Part shown: piece after piece, positions 17,221-26,755 of the stretch
Position numbering within the stretch: position 1 is the stretch's first letter
Layout of the letters: every line of letters starts with the position of its first letter
From: Thermophagus sp052400625
GTDB taxonomy: Bacteria; Bacteroidota; Bacteroidia; Bacteroidales; Marinilabiliaceae
DNA length: 64,000 bases
Assembly: GCA_052400625.1 (NCBI GenBank)
Contig: JBQTGH010000007.1
Reading direction: 5' to 3' (one strand)
Position numbers and translations under genes: made by a program
The notes under the pieces: generated by a model
What the model was told of the DNA's origin: nothing
The model's input: the letters and a program-made list of their open reading frames with translations, nothing else
Database searches by the model: none

Positions 17221-17676
17221 ATGTGCACATTTATTGGAGATTTTGAGTGTAGAACTGACGCAAAAGGTCGCATAGTTTTTCCTTCCGTCTTTAAAAGGGA
17301 ATTGGGAGCGGGCGATTTGCGTCTGATAGTTCGAAAAGATTTGTTTGAGCCTTGCTTGGTGCTTTACCCCTATTCCGTTTGGGAAGAAAAGCTGGAACGT
17401 ATCCGGGCGGGTTTAAATCCTTACAATCGGGAGCACACCCGGTTTCTTCGTCTATTTTTTCGTGGTTCTGCCGAGGTTTCATTGGATGGGAACGGTCGAT
17501 TTTTAGTGCCCAAGCGCTTGATGGAACAAGTAGAGATTGATCGTGAAGTTGTTTTGTTAGGAGTAGACAGGTATATAGAAATGTGGAATAAAGAAGGATA
17601 TTATAGAAAAGATATGACCCAGGATGAATTGGGAAATCTTGCCGAGAAGATTTTTGGAGATAATATTACATTTTAA
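17221..17676 (+). CDS. mraZ: MraZ, transcriptional regulator and first gene of the dcw cluster
   Basis: A 151-residue protein made of two SpoVT/AbrB-like half domains: FIGDFECRTDAKGRIVFPSVFK at the N-terminus and GSAEVSLDGNGRFLVPKRLME in the middle. The DxKGR and DxNGR turns are the family signature. MraZ binds DNA upstream of the cluster and usually represses it; ring-shaped oligomers are known in the family. Position directly before rsmH is the conserved order. The ATG at 17221 fits the family N-terminus. An element-derived 200-base spacer separates it from rsmH, which is unusual since these genes are normally tight. Confidence 0.95.
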   Translation: MCTFIGDFECRTDAKGRIVFPSVFKRELGAGDLRLIVRKDLFEPCLVLYPYSVWEEKLERIRAGLNPYNREHTRFLRLFFRGSAEVSLDGNGRFLVPKRLMEQVEIDREVVLLGVDRYIEMWNKEGYYRKDMTQDELGNLAEKIFGDNITF

Positions 17677-17680
17677 GAGG

Positions 17681-17880
17681 ATGAAATGAGCATGACGATG
17701 TGAGATTTCACAACCAAAATGTATAAAAGGGCAGGGTTAGAAGTGCAAAGGAAGAAGGGGAATTGATCAATTTCATGTTTTGCGGGAAGGATGGTTTTCC
17801 TCTTTAAGAGATTGATGGGTGAGCGATGGACATAATAAGCTTTAAAGTAATTATATAAATTTATTTTATACTGATGAAAT
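17681..17880 (+). repeat. Interspersed start-codon-bearing element, copy D, with internal insertion
   Basis: The left edge GATGAAATGAGCATGACGATG begins 2 bases after the mraZ stop region and matches copy A (GATGAAACGAGCATGACGATG). AATGTATAAAA follows. The right edge TTTTATACTGATGAAATG ends at the rsmH start codon. Between them about 120 bases do not match the other copies, so the whole is about 193 bases. No gene is seen inside. Confidence 0.7.
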
Positions 17881-18790
17881 GGTGTCAACTCAATATCACA
17901 TACCGGTCTTATTAAAAACAGCCATAGAGGGGTTGAATATTAATCCTTCCGGGGTATATGTTGACTTGACTTTTGGTGGTGGAGGACATAGTCGGGCCAT
18001 TCTGGAGCAATTGGGGCCTGAAGGTCGATTGATTGCCTTTGATCAGGATAAAGATTCATGGAAAAATGCACCCGACGATCAACGTTTTGTGCTGGTAAAG
18101 CACAATTTTAGATATTTGCAGCACTTTCTGGATTATCTGGGAATCTCCACGGTGGATGGGGTATTGGGTGATTTAGGGGTATCGTCGCATCACTTTGATG
18201 TGGCCGAGCGTGGGTTTTCGTTCCGCTTTAATGGCCCTCTGGATATGCGGATGTCGGCGGGATCGAGCCTTACCGCCGCAGGGATATTAAATAGTTATGC
18301 CGGAGAGAAATTATTTTCCATTTTTAAGATGTATGGAGAAATTAAGAATCCGGGACGATTGGTGAAGTCAATTCTCAGCTATAGAGAGACACATTCTTTT
18401 GAAAATACTTTTGAATTCAAAGAGGTGGCACGTAATTCCGCACCTCGTAATGAAGAAAATAAATACCTGGCAAGAGTTTTTCAAGCACTGAGAATTGAAG
18501 TGAACCGTGAAATGACGGCTTTACAAGAACTTTTTTCCCGATTGCCGGAAGTGATACATCACGGAGGGCGATTGGTAATAATATCATATCATTCGTTGGA
18601 AGATCGAATGGTTAAGAATTTCATCCGGTCGGGACATTATGATCAGAGTCAGGCGGAGACCGATCTTTACGGTCATCGGGATGTTCCTTTTAAGGCTGTT
18701 GTTCGAAAAGCCGTGGTGCCTGATGAAATTGAAATCGCTGACAATCCAAGAGCCAGAAGTGCCAAACTAAGAATTGCTGAGAGGATATGA
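17879..18790 (+). CDS. rsmH: 16S rRNA (cytosine(1402)-N(4))-methyltransferase
   Basis: A 303-residue SAM-dependent methyltransferase (formerly MraW). YHIPVLLKTAIEGL opens the protein, and VDLTFGGGGHSRAIL is the SAM-binding glycine-rich loop. DGVLGDLGVSSHHFD, RGFSFRFNGPLDMRM and the C-terminal RLVIISYHSLEDRMVKNF with RARSAKLRIAE are all family blocks. It modifies C1402 in the decoding centre of 16S rRNA. The start at 17879 (ATGGTG) lies at the right edge of element copy D; an overlapping ATG at 17874 is in another frame. Its stop overlaps the ftsL start by four bases, which points to coupled translation. Confidence 0.96.
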   Translation: MVSTQYHIPVLLKTAIEGLNINPSGVYVDLTFGGGGHSRAILEQLGPEGRLIAFDQDKDSWKNAPDDQRFVLVKHNFRYLQHFLDYLGISTVDGVLGDLGVSSHHFDVAERGFSFRFNGPLDMRMSAGSSLTAAGILNSYAGEKLFSIFKMYGEIKNPGRLVKSILSYRETHSFENTFEFKEVARNSAPRNEENKYLARVFQALRIEVNREMTALQELFSRLPEVIHHGGRLVIISYHSLEDRMVKNFIRSGHYDQSQAETDLYGHRDVPFKAVVRKAVVPDEIEIADNPRARSAKLRIAERI

Positions 18791-19185
18791 TTTGGTCTCG
18801 TTCAAAAAAAAAGCCCGGAGAAGCTGAATTTCTTACCGGAAAGGAAGAGTTTAAAGAGCTTAAGGGAATTTCATTTAAGGAATTTTTGCACGGTCGGTTC
18901 CTGGCAGGAAAGGAACTAGGACGCCATTGGGGGTTTATGACTTTTATTGTTTTTCTGGCATTTCTGTATATTGGAAATCGTTACCAGATGGAACATTTAT
19001 TGGATCGGCAGGCAGATTTGATGAAAGAACTTAAAGAATTGAAATATGAAGCCATTACCACCTCTTCCGAACTGATGAATATGAGTAAGCAAAGTGAAGT
19101 AATGGAACGGGTGCGTAAGGCCGGTATCAATCTGGAAGTTCTTAAAACACCGCCCAGGATTCTTAAAGTTGAAAAAATGGAATAG
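18787..19185 (+). CDS. ftsL: FtsL-like cell division protein
   Basis: A 132-residue bitopic membrane protein: cytoplasmic N-terminal part rich in Lys and Glu, one transmembrane segment (WGFMTFIVFLAFLYIG, about residues 51-66), then a short coiled-coil-like periplasmic part (LLDRQADLMKELKELKYEAITTSSELM cut here into heptads by eye). Position between rsmH and ftsI and the topology identify it as FtsL, which joins FtsB and FtsQ to activate FtsWI. The sequence itself is poorly conserved in the family, so the call rests largely on context. It overlaps rsmH by four bases; 119 bases without a gene follow before ftsI. Confidence 0.8.
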   Translation: MIWSRSKKKPGEAEFLTGKEEFKELKGISFKEFLHGRFLAGKELGRHWGFMTFIVFLAFLYIGNRYQMEHLLDRQADLMKELKELKYEAITTSSELMNMSKQSEVMERVRKAGINLEVLKTPPRILKVEKME

Positions 19186-19304
19186 GTATTTTTTTGTTGG
19201 GCATCACCTAAACAATCAATACCGGAGGCGGATTTGTTGATTCAAAAGTTAAAATATTGATAAAAGACAATATCGTATTATTTTTTTGTTTTTAATTAAT
19301 ACCC

Positions 19305-21419
19305 ATGACTATCAAACAAAAAATATTAATAAGACTTGGCATTATTTACTCTCTGTTTGGAGTCCTTGTTCTTTTTATTTTGTTTGAACTGGTCAAACTG
19401 AAAATTTTTGAAGCTTCCAAATGGGAAGAGAAAGCCAGAACACTCGAGAGCAATAGTGTTGTTATAGAGGCCAACAGGGGCAATATACTGGATGAAAACG
19501 GGAAAAAAATTTCCCTCTCGGTGCCCAGTTATCGGATTTACATGGATTTACATGCCAATGGTTTGACCGGCGCGGTGTTTAATGACGGAATTGATAGTCT
19601 GGCCATTTGTTTGTCTCAGTTTTTCGGAGATCATTCAGCTTCCTATTACAAACGAGATCTGATCCAGGCACGACGAAAGGGCGAAAGATATCATTTGGTT
19701 CATCCCCGGAAAGTGTCGTACATAGAACTTCAGCAAATTAAAGAATTTCCGATTTTCCGCCGAGGAAGAAATTCCGGTGGTTTCATACCCCGGCAGTATG
19801 AGGAGCGTCGACTTCCATTTGGCTCGTTGGCGGCCCGTACAATTGGAAAACTTTACGGTGAGCGCGCCAAAGGCGGGATGGTAGGGCTGGAACGGGCCTA
19901 TGACAATGTGCTAAAAGGGGCCAACGGTGTTAGTACCTGGAAACGGATTGCCGGCAGTTGGATTACGGAAGAAGAAATACCACCTCGAGATGGAAAAAAT
20001 TTAATCACCACCCTGAATATCGAACTACAGGATGTGGCAGAGCAATCTCTGATGCGTCAGCTGCGGCTGCACGATGCGCATCATGGTGTGGCCATTCTGA
20101 TGGAGGTGGAAACCGGAGCGGTGAAAGCCATGGTTAATTTGTACCGGAGCGAACCGGGCATCTACATTGAAGATCATTTTAACTATGCCATTGGAGAAGC
20201 ATTGGAGCCCGGCTCTACCTTTAAACTGGCCTCAATGATTGCAGCCCTGGAAGATGGGAAGGTAAGACTATCCGATTCCATTGATACCGGGAACGGGGCT
20301 TACCGTTATTATGATCGCATCATGCGTGACAGTCACTATGGTGGATTTGGTAAAATAACAGTAAGAGAAGCTTTTGAAAAGTCTTCCAATATTGGCATCT
20401 CCAGGATGATATATGAAAACTATAAGGATAATCCCCGTCGTTTTGTGGACAGATTATATTCTATCGGCCTCAACAAACCTTTGGGAATTGAAATTAAAGG
20501 TGAGGGAGAGCCTGTCATTAAGTATCCGGGAGATCCTTCCTGGTCGGGTGTTACATTACCTTGGATGTCGATTGGGTATGAGGTAAAAATGACTCCGTTG
20601 CAAATTCTTGCTTTTTATAATGCTGTGGCCAATAATGGTCAATTGGTAAAACCGATGTTTGTGAAGGCCATAAGCCAGCATGGAGAAATACTCAGGGAAT
20701 TTGAGCCTCAGGTGCTGAATCCTGCTATTTGTTCGGTTGCCACGCTTGAGAAAGTCCGGGAACTTCTTAAGGGGGTTGTAGAGCGTGGCACTGCCACCAA
20801 CATCAGAAATGATATTTACCGAATAGCCGGGAAGACCGGTACAGCTCAAATAGCCAGAGGAAGGACCGGGTATCGCGGAGATGATGGTGTCGAATATGTT
20901 GCCTCGTTTGTGGGATTTTTCCCCGCCAATCAGCCCATGTATTCCTGTATCGTTGTTGTAAACAGCCCGTCGAATGATGTTTATTATGGAAATGAGGTGG
21001 CCGGGACCGTTTTCCGGGAAATAGCAGACCGAGTATATGCGTTGAGTTACGATAAATTGCCGGTGGAGGCTACCCGTCCCCAGGTAAAAGAGGGGTTTTT
21101 CCCATGGTCGAAAGGAGGACCCATGGACGAATTATCTGTTATTTTTGAAGAACTGGACTTTCCTGTTCAAAACCAGGCATTAAATTCCAATTGGGTCTCC
21201 ACTCAGGCGCTGGAGCATGCCATAAAATTACGCCCCAAGAGCATTCCTCGGAAAATTGTTCCGCTGGTGAAAGGGATGGGAGCCAAAGATGCGGTAGTGG
21301 TTTTGGAAAATTGTGGATTAAAGGTAGAGGTTCGTGGCGTGGGAAAGGTGGTTAGTCAATCTGTAGAGCCGGGAATACCTGTGAAAAAAGGCCAAAGAAT
21401 TGTGATATATCTTGAATAA
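19305..21419 (+). CDS. ftsI: Septal peptidoglycan transpeptidase (class B penicillin-binding protein 3) with PASTA-like tail
   Basis: A 704-residue class B PBP. An N-terminal membrane anchor (about residues 12-30) is followed by the dimerisation domain (RGNILDENGKKIS) and the transpeptidase domain. The active-site serine is S304 in EPGSTFK (SxxK), then SSN near residue 361 and KTGTAQ near residue 510. A C-terminal stretch (IVPLVKGMGAKDAVVVLENCGLKVEV to the end) is one PASTA-like domain. It cross-links septal peptidoglycan together with FtsW. The ATG at 19305 follows a T-rich leader. Length and the PASTA tail are as in other Bacteroidota FtsI proteins. Confidence 0.96.
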   Translation: MTIKQKILIRLGIIYSLFGVLVLFILFELVKLKIFEASKWEEKARTLESNSVVIEANRGNILDENGKKISLSVPSYRIYMDLHANGLTGAVFNDGIDSLAICLSQFFGDHSASYYKRDLIQARRKGERYHLVHPRKVSYIELQQIKEFPIFRRGRNSGGFIPRQYEERRLPFGSLAARTIGKLYGERAKGGMVGLERAYDNVLKGANGVSTWKRIAGSWITEEEIPPRDGKNLITTLNIELQDVAEQSLMRQLRLHDAHHGVAILMEVETGAVKAMVNLYRSEPGIYIEDHFNYAIGEALEPGSTFKLASMIAALEDGKVRLSDSIDTGNGAYRYYDRIMRDSHYGGFGKITVREAFEKSSNIGISRMIYENYKDNPRRFVDRLYSIGLNKPLGIEIKGEGEPVIKYPGDPSWSGVTLPWMSIGYEVKMTPLQILAFYNAVANNGQLVKPMFVKAISQHGEILREFEPQVLNPAICSVATLEKVRELLKGVVERGTATNIRNDIYRIAGKTGTAQIARGRTGYRGDDGVEYVASFVGFFPANQPMYSCIVVVNSPSNDVYYGNEVAGTVFREIADRVYALSYDKLPVEATRPQVKEGFFPWSKGGPMDELSVIFEELDFPVQNQALNSNWVSTQALEHAIKLRPKSIPRKIVPLVKGMGAKDAVVVLENCGLKVEVRGVGKVVSQSVEPGIPVKKGQRIVIYLE

Positions 21420-21428
21420 AATAATTGA

Positions 21429-22898
21429 ATGATACAGAAAAAGTTGTCAGAATGTATTGCGGGTCTCTCATGGACCAGAAAAGTTGGAGACGGTGATCCT
21501 GTTATCCAAAATATAACTTTCGATAGTAGACAAGTTGTATCAAACACCCTTTTTGTTGCTTTGAGAGGGACGCAAATTGATGGTCACAACTTCATTGCGG
21601 ATGCTGTCTCGAAGGGCGCGAATGCCATAGTTTGTGAAGTATTACCCGAGAAAACCATTCCTGAAGTATGTTATTTAGTTGTTGAGGATAGTCATTCAGC
21701 ACTCGGACAAATTGCCGGGCAATTCTATGAATATCCCTCATCTCACCTAAATCTGGTTGGGGTTACCGGCACCAACGGTAAAACCACTATTGCCACCCTA
21801 TTGTACCATACTGCTAAAAGTTTGGGATATAAGGCCGGTCTATGTTCAACGGTTGTTAACTATGTTGACGAAGAAAAAGTGGATGCCACGCATACTACCC
21901 CGGATGTTGTGACCCTGAATCGTCTCATGTATGAAATGGTGCAGGCCGATTGCCAGTATTGTTTTATGGAAGTCAGTTCTCATGCCATCGATCAAAAACG
22001 AATTGAAGGTTTGTCGTTTAAGGGGGGTATTTTTACCAATATCACCCATGAACATCTGGATTATCATAAGACTTTTGACGAGTATATCCGAGTGAAAAAA
22101 AGCTTCTTTGACAATTTGCCCGAATCTGCTTTTGCCCTTACAAATTTAGATGATAAGCATGGGCGTGTGATTGTTCAAAATACGGTAGCGGAAAAAAAGA
22201 GCTTCTCCTTGCGGGAGATGGCATCTTATCGTGCCAAGATTGTGGAAAACAGTTTTGAAGGGATGCAGCTTTCGATTGACGGCGAAGAGTTTTGGACTCC
22301 ATTTGTTGGGCGGTTCAACGCCTCTAATCTTTTGGCCGTTTATGGGGCCGGCTGTGAGCTTGGATGGGACAAACAAGATCTTTTGGTGGCCATGAGCAGT
22401 TTGAAGCCCGTAAGCGGAAGGTTTGAAATAATAAGGTCGGCAGGAGGCATAACAGGCATTGTTGATTATGCCCATACCCCGGATGCGTTAAGAAATGTAC
22501 TTGAGGCGATCAATAAGATTCGTAGACCGGGTCAGTCATTGATTACGGTGGTTGGTGCAGGCGGTAACCGAGATACCACAAAACGTCCGGTGATGGCATC
22601 GGAGGCCGTGAAAAACAGTTCCAAGGTTATATTAACGTCAGATAACCCAAGGAATGAAGATCCGAAAACGATCATTGACCAAATGATGGAAGGGGTTTCT
22701 TTTGCAGAGCGTATTAAAGTTTTAACCATTCCCGATCGTCGAGAAGCTATTCGTACCGCCTGTTCCATTGCCCGGTCGGGCGATATTGTTTTGGTGGCAG
22801 GGAAGGGACACGAAACCTATCAGGAAGTGAATGGCCGGAGATCGCATTTTGATGACAGAGAAGTAATAAAGGAATTTTTTGAACAACAACAATCATAG
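21429..22898 (+). CDS. murE: UDP-N-acetylmuramoyl-L-alanyl-D-glutamate--2,6-diaminopimelate ligase
   Basis: A 489-residue ATP-dependent Mur ligase that adds meso-diaminopimelate to UDP-MurNAc-Ala-Glu in the cytoplasm. The P-loop is GVTGTNGKTTIATLL (about residues 114-128). ITHEHLDYHKT and the C-terminal domain around VDYAHTPDALRNVL follow. The DNPR motif in SDNPRNEDPKTI indicates specificity for diaminopimelate and not lysine. It lies 9 bases after ftsI and 2 bases before mraY, so it belongs to the cluster transcript. Confidence 0.97.
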   Translation: MIQKKLSECIAGLSWTRKVGDGDPVIQNITFDSRQVVSNTLFVALRGTQIDGHNFIADAVSKGANAIVCEVLPEKTIPEVCYLVVEDSHSALGQIAGQFYEYPSSHLNLVGVTGTNGKTTIATLLYHTAKSLGYKAGLCSTVVNYVDEEKVDATHTTPDVVTLNRLMYEMVQADCQYCFMEVSSHAIDQKRIEGLSFKGGIFTNITHEHLDYHKTFDEYIRVKKSFFDNLPESAFALTNLDDKHGRVIVQNTVAEKKSFSLREMASYRAKIVENSFEGMQLSIDGEEFWTPFVGRFNASNLLAVYGAGCELGWDKQDLLVAMSSLKPVSGRFEIIRSAGGITGIVDYAHTPDALRNVLEAINKIRRPGQSLITVVGAGGNRDTTKRPVMASEAVKNSSKVILTSDNPRNEDPKTIIDQMMEGVSFAERIKVLTIPDRREAIRTACSIARSGDIVLVAGKGHETYQEVNGRRSHFDDREVIKEFFEQQQS

Positions 22899-22900
22899 CT

Positions 22901-24133
22901 ATGCTTTTCCCATTATTTAAATATCTTGAGTCTATTGATTTCCCGGGGGCGGGAATGTTTCAGTATATTTCTTTCAGGTCGGGGATGGCGGTCATTTTTG
23001 CCTTGCTGATCGGAACGATATTTGGAAAAATAATTATCAGGCTGTTACAGCGTCAACAGATCGGTGAGGTGGTTCGTGATCTGGGGCTTGAAGGACAATA
23101 CCAAAAAAAGGGGACGCCTACGATGGGAGGTCTTATCATAATTACTTCAATATTAATTCCTGTATTGTTGTTCGGAAAGCTGGATAATGTGTATGTGTTG
23201 TTAATGATTACCACCACGATTTGGTTAGGTTTGGTCGGTTTTATTGACGATTACATTAAAGTTTTCAAGAATAATAAAAAGGGCCTTGCCGGCGGTTTTA
23301 AAGTGGTGGGGCAGGTTGGCTTAGGACTAATTGTGGGCTTAACTTTATTTTTCAGTGATGATGTGGTTGTGAAAGTTGAAGTTCCTGCGAGTGAAGAGAT
23401 TCAGCAAGTCCAAACCCCAAATATGGAAAAGAGGTCTGAGGTGACCTACGTTAAGACGCCTGTTACCAATGTTCCTTTTTTTAAGAATAATCGGTTTAAT
23501 TACAAATCTTTAATATGGTTTTTGGGAGATAACGCCGAATATTGGGGTTGGGTTATTTTTGTTTTGGCTGTTATTTTTATTACCACAGCGGTATCTAACG
23601 GTGCCAATATTACTGACGGGCTTGATGGTTTAGCCACGGGGACTTCGGCAATTATTGGTGCTACCCTTGGTATTCTGGCCTATGTTTCCAGTAACACCAT
23701 TTATGCCGAATACCTAAATATAATATATGTTCCTCATACCGAGGAATTGGTTGTCTTTATGAGTGCTTTTATTGGTGCAACCGTCGGCTTTTTGTGGTAC
23801 AATTCATTTCCTGCCCAAATATTTATGGGGGATACCGGAAGTCTGACCATTGGAGGAATTATTGCGGTGTTTGCCATTTTAATCAGGATGGAATTGCTTA
23901 TTCCCATATTGTGCGGAATTTTTCTGGTAGAGAATATCTCTGTTATGCTTCAGGTGAGCTATTTTAAGTATACCCGTAAAAAATATGGAGAAGGAAGACG
24001 AATCTTTAAAATGGCTCCGTTGCATCATCATTATCAGTTAAAAGGATATCCTGAATCAAAAATAGTGACCCGGTTCTGGATTGTGGGAATTATTCTGGCG
24101 GTGTTAACAATAGTTACTTTGAAAATACGATGA
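22901..24133 (+). CDS. mraY: Phospho-N-acetylmuramoyl-pentapeptide-transferase
   Basis: A 410-residue polytopic inner-membrane enzyme that transfers phospho-MurNAc-pentapeptide to undecaprenyl phosphate, making lipid I. Conserved blocks are KKGTPTMGGLIII, GFIDDYIKVFKNNKKGL (Asp pair), NITDGLDGLATG and FMGDTGSLTIGG, and a HHHYQ loop near the C-terminus (MAPLHHHYQLKGYPESKIV). It is about 50 residues longer than E. coli MraY because of a hydrophilic insertion near residues 150-195, a feature of this phylum. Two bases separate it from murE, and it overlaps murD by four bases (ATGA). Confidence 0.97.
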   Translation: MLFPLFKYLESIDFPGAGMFQYISFRSGMAVIFALLIGTIFGKIIIRLLQRQQIGEVVRDLGLEGQYQKKGTPTMGGLIIITSILIPVLLFGKLDNVYVLLMITTTIWLGLVGFIDDYIKVFKNNKKGLAGGFKVVGQVGLGLIVGLTLFFSDDVVVKVEVPASEEIQQVQTPNMEKRSEVTYVKTPVTNVPFFKNNRFNYKSLIWFLGDNAEYWGWVIFVLAVIFITTAVSNGANITDGLDGLATGTSAIIGATLGILAYVSSNTIYAEYLNIIYVPHTEELVVFMSAFIGATVGFLWYNSFPAQIFMGDTGSLTIGGIIAVFAILIRMELLIPILCGIFLVENISVMLQVSYFKYTRKKYGEGRRIFKMAPLHHHYQLKGYPESKIVTRFWIVGIILAVLTIVTLKIR

Positions 24134-25488
24134 AGATGGAGAATGAGCTGGTTGTATTAGGTGGGGGCGAAAGTGGAACAGGCGCTGCTCTTTTGGCTAA
24201 ATCCAAAGGAATGAGGGTTTTTGTGTCCGACAGTGGTGCCATCAAACCGGGATTTTGCGAGGAGATGGACCAGGCGGGGATTGAATATGAAAGTGGAGGA
24301 CATACCGAAGAGCGTATTTTGAGAGCTTCGGAGGTGGTGAAAAGTCCCGGTATCCCAGGATATTCTCCACTGGTCAGGAAGATCAGGGAACGTGGGATTC
24401 CTGTTCTTTCCGAAACCGAATTTGCATGGCGTTTTTCAAATGCGAAAATGATAGGTATTACCGGAAGTAATGGGAAAACCACTACCGCCATGTGGACCTA
24501 TCACCTGATGAAAAAAGGGGGGGTGAACGTGAAACTGGCAGGAAATGTGGGTATTAGTCTGGCCCGCCAATTATTGGCCGGTGATCCCGATTATTTTGTG
24601 CTGGAGTTAAGCAGCTTTCAACTGGAAGAGATGTATGATTTTAAGTGTGATACGGCCGTTATAACCAATCTGTCGCCAGATCATTTGGATCGTTATGATT
24701 ATCGGTTTGAAAAGTATGTAGATGCTAAGTTTCGGATTTTGAATAATCATGATGAAAACAGTGTTTTTATTTTTAATGCCCATGATAAAGAAACGATGAA
24801 ACGCTTGCGTTCCATGGAATATCCGGGGCATCGGTTGCCTTTTGCGTATGATCATGTTTATGGGCGTGGCGCTTGCGTAGAAAATGACCTGTTGATTGTG
24901 AACAGTGCCCAATCCCGGTTTACTTTTCCGCTTTCGGAAATTCCTGTTGCGGGGAAACATAATATTTTCAACGGTATGGCTTCTGCTTTGGCGGCGCTTA
25001 GTGTTGGAACATCTGTGGATGCCGTGAAAGAGGGATTGAAAGATTTTAGTGGAGTGGAGCATCGGTTGGAAAATGTGGATGAAATTAACGGGGTACTCTA
25101 CATCAATGACAGTAAAGCTACCAATGTTGATTCTGTTTGGTACGCTTTGGAGTGTATGGAGAAGCCGGTGATCTGGATTGCAGGAGGGACAGACAAGGGT
25201 AATGATTACGCTCCATTGGAAGAGTTTGTGGTTCAAAAAGTAAAAGTCCTTATTTGTTTGGGGGTTGATAACCGTAAGCTGGTATCATCTTTTAAGGGTA
25301 AAATCCCGGAAATTTTGGAAACCAAATCTATGAAAGAGGCGGTTCGTCTTGCCAAAACAAAGGGGAACCGGGGAGACATAGTATTGTTGTCGCCGGCTTG
25401 TGCGAGCTTTGATTTATTTAATGATTATCAGCATCGGGGACGCATGTTTAAAGAGGAAGTGAATAATCTTAAAAACGATTATGAGTAG
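24130..25488 (+). CDS. murD: UDP-N-acetylmuramoyl-L-alanine--D-glutamate ligase
   Basis: A 452-residue Mur ligase that adds D-glutamate to UDP-MurNAc-L-Ala. The N-terminal Rossmann domain starts LVVLGGGESGTGAALLA. The ATP-binding loop is GITGSNGKTTTAMWTY (about residues 112-127), with LELSSFQLE and NLSPDHLDRY in the central domain and NDSKATNVDSVWYAL in the C-terminal domain. The start overlaps the mraY stop by four bases and the stop overlaps ftsW by eight, so translation is probably coupled throughout. Confidence 0.97.
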   Translation: MKMENELVVLGGGESGTGAALLAKSKGMRVFVSDSGAIKPGFCEEMDQAGIEYESGGHTEERILRASEVVKSPGIPGYSPLVRKIRERGIPVLSETEFAWRFSNAKMIGITGSNGKTTTAMWTYHLMKKGGVNVKLAGNVGISLARQLLAGDPDYFVLELSSFQLEEMYDFKCDTAVITNLSPDHLDRYDYRFEKYVDAKFRILNNHDENSVFIFNAHDKETMKRLRSMEYPGHRLPFAYDHVYGRGACVENDLLIVNSAQSRFTFPLSEIPVAGKHNIFNGMASALAALSVGTSVDAVKEGLKDFSGVEHRLENVDEINGVLYINDSKATNVDSVWYALECMEKPVIWIAGGTDKGNDYAPLEEFVVQKVKVLICLGVDNRKLVSSFKGKIPEILETKSMKEAVRLAKTKGNRGDIVLLSPACASFDLFNDYQHRGRMFKEEVNNLKNDYE

Positions 25489-26674
25489 TTTTGTTCGTAA
25501 ATATATCAAGGGTGATCAGAATCTGTGGGTGATCATTGTTTTCTTGTCACTGGTATCGTTGCTGACGGTTTACAGTGCCACAGGAAGTCTGGCCTATAGA
25601 ACTCAGGGTGGGAATACGACCTATTTTATGTTTAAACAACTCTCATTTTTGTTGATTGGAATATCATTGATTGTTTTGGTGCATCATATTCCGTATAAGT
25701 ATTTTGTTATTTTTAGTTTACCGGCTCTTTATTTTTCCATATTGATGCTGATTGTAACTTTTTTTGCGGGCAGAAATCTGAACGAGGCGAGTCGATGGCT
25801 TGAAGTGCCCGGAATTGGATTGAGCTTTCAACCATCGGAGATGGCCAAGCTGGCATTGATTGTTTATGTGGCCAGGGTTTTGGCACAGCATCAGGATGAA
25901 AAAGAGCCCACCTATGGGGCGTTTTGGCCCATAATGATTCATACGGGCATTGTGTGTTTACTGATTTTTCCCGAAAACCTTTCTACCTCACTATTGTTGG
26001 GTGGGGTGGTGATGCTTATGATGTATCTGGGACGTGTCCCTTTTAAATATCTTTTTTTAACAGGATTTGCAGGATTATTTGTGGTGAGTCTGGTGTTGAT
26101 TCTTGCAATGAATGATATTGTATTGATAGATAGAGCGGAAACTTGGGCTGCCAGGGTAGAAGCTTTTTTCGACAAGGATGCTGTTGGAAACGAATATGGG
26201 AATGATTATCAGGTTACGCAATCGAAAATAGCCATTGCCACCGGTGGTTTTTTTGGCAAGGGACCGGGGAACAGTGATCAGCGTAACTTTTTACCGCATC
26301 CCTACAGCGATTTTATTTTTGCCATCATAGCAGAAGAATTCGGACTGTTGGGCGCAGGTCTGGTTCTTGGGGCCTATTTTTTTCTGTTGGGAAGAATCGG
26401 GGTGTTGGTCCGGAAATGTAACCGTACCTTCCCTGCCTTTATGGTTCTTGGATTAGGTTTGATGTTGGTAATACAGGCTTTTGTTAATATGGGGGTTGCC
26501 GTTGGTATTTTCCCGGTTACGGGGCAACCTTTGCCGCTGGTAAGTATGGGGGGGACATCCATCTTGTTTACCTGTCTGGCGTTGGGCGCAATTCTTAGTG
26601 TCAGCCGTCATTACCAAAAGCAGGACAAAAAAACAGAGGATGATGAAGTCCTGCCACAGGATAATGCGCGATAG
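25481..26674 (+). CDS. ftsW: Septal peptidoglycan glycosyltransferase FtsW (SEDS family)
   Basis: A 397-residue integral membrane protein with about ten hydrophobic segments. SEDS signatures are visible: SLLTVYSATGS early, GLSFQPSEMAKLALIVYVA in the middle, and NYxxQ-type loop GNDYQVTQSKIAIATGGFFG followed by LPHPYSDFIFAIIAEEFG, and near the end PVTGQPLPLVSMGGTS. It polymerises lipid II at the septum with FtsI as partner. The position between murD and murG distinguishes it from RodA. It overlaps murD by eight bases. The 81-base gap to murG contains a partial copy of the interspersed element. Confidence 0.96.
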   Translation: MSSFVRKYIKGDQNLWVIIVFLSLVSLLTVYSATGSLAYRTQGGNTTYFMFKQLSFLLIGISLIVLVHHIPYKYFVIFSLPALYFSILMLIVTFFAGRNLNEASRWLEVPGIGLSFQPSEMAKLALIVYVARVLAQHQDEKEPTYGAFWPIMIHTGIVCLLIFPENLSTSLLLGGVVMLMMYLGRVPFKYLFLTGFAGLFVVSLVLILAMNDIVLIDRAETWAARVEAFFDKDAVGNEYGNDYQVTQSKIAIATGGFFGKGPGNSDQRNFLPHPYSDFIFAIIAEEFGLLGAGLVLGAYFFLLGRIGVLVRKCNRTFPAFMVLGLGLMLVIQAFVNMGVAVGIFPVTGQPLPLVSMGGTSILFTCLALGAILSVSRHYQKQDKKTEDDEVLPQDNAR

Positions 26675-26689
26675 TCAACAACAGGATGG

Positions 26690-26740
26690 ATGGACGAGTT
26701 TCATACATCCAATTACTTAAGTGAATTTTATACGGATGAA
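26690..26740 (+). repeat. Interspersed element, copy E (3' part only)
   Basis: GGACGAGTTTCATACATCC followed by AATTACTTAAGTGAATT and TTATACGGATGAAT corresponds to the last 45 or so bases of the other copies (GCGAGTTCCATC ... TTTTATACGGATGAAA). The element ATG at 26736 opens only ATG AAT AGG AAT AAA TTG AAA TGG, out of frame with murG, whose own ATG is 20 bases further on. Confidence 0.7.
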
Positions 26741-26755
26741 TAGGAATAAATTGAA

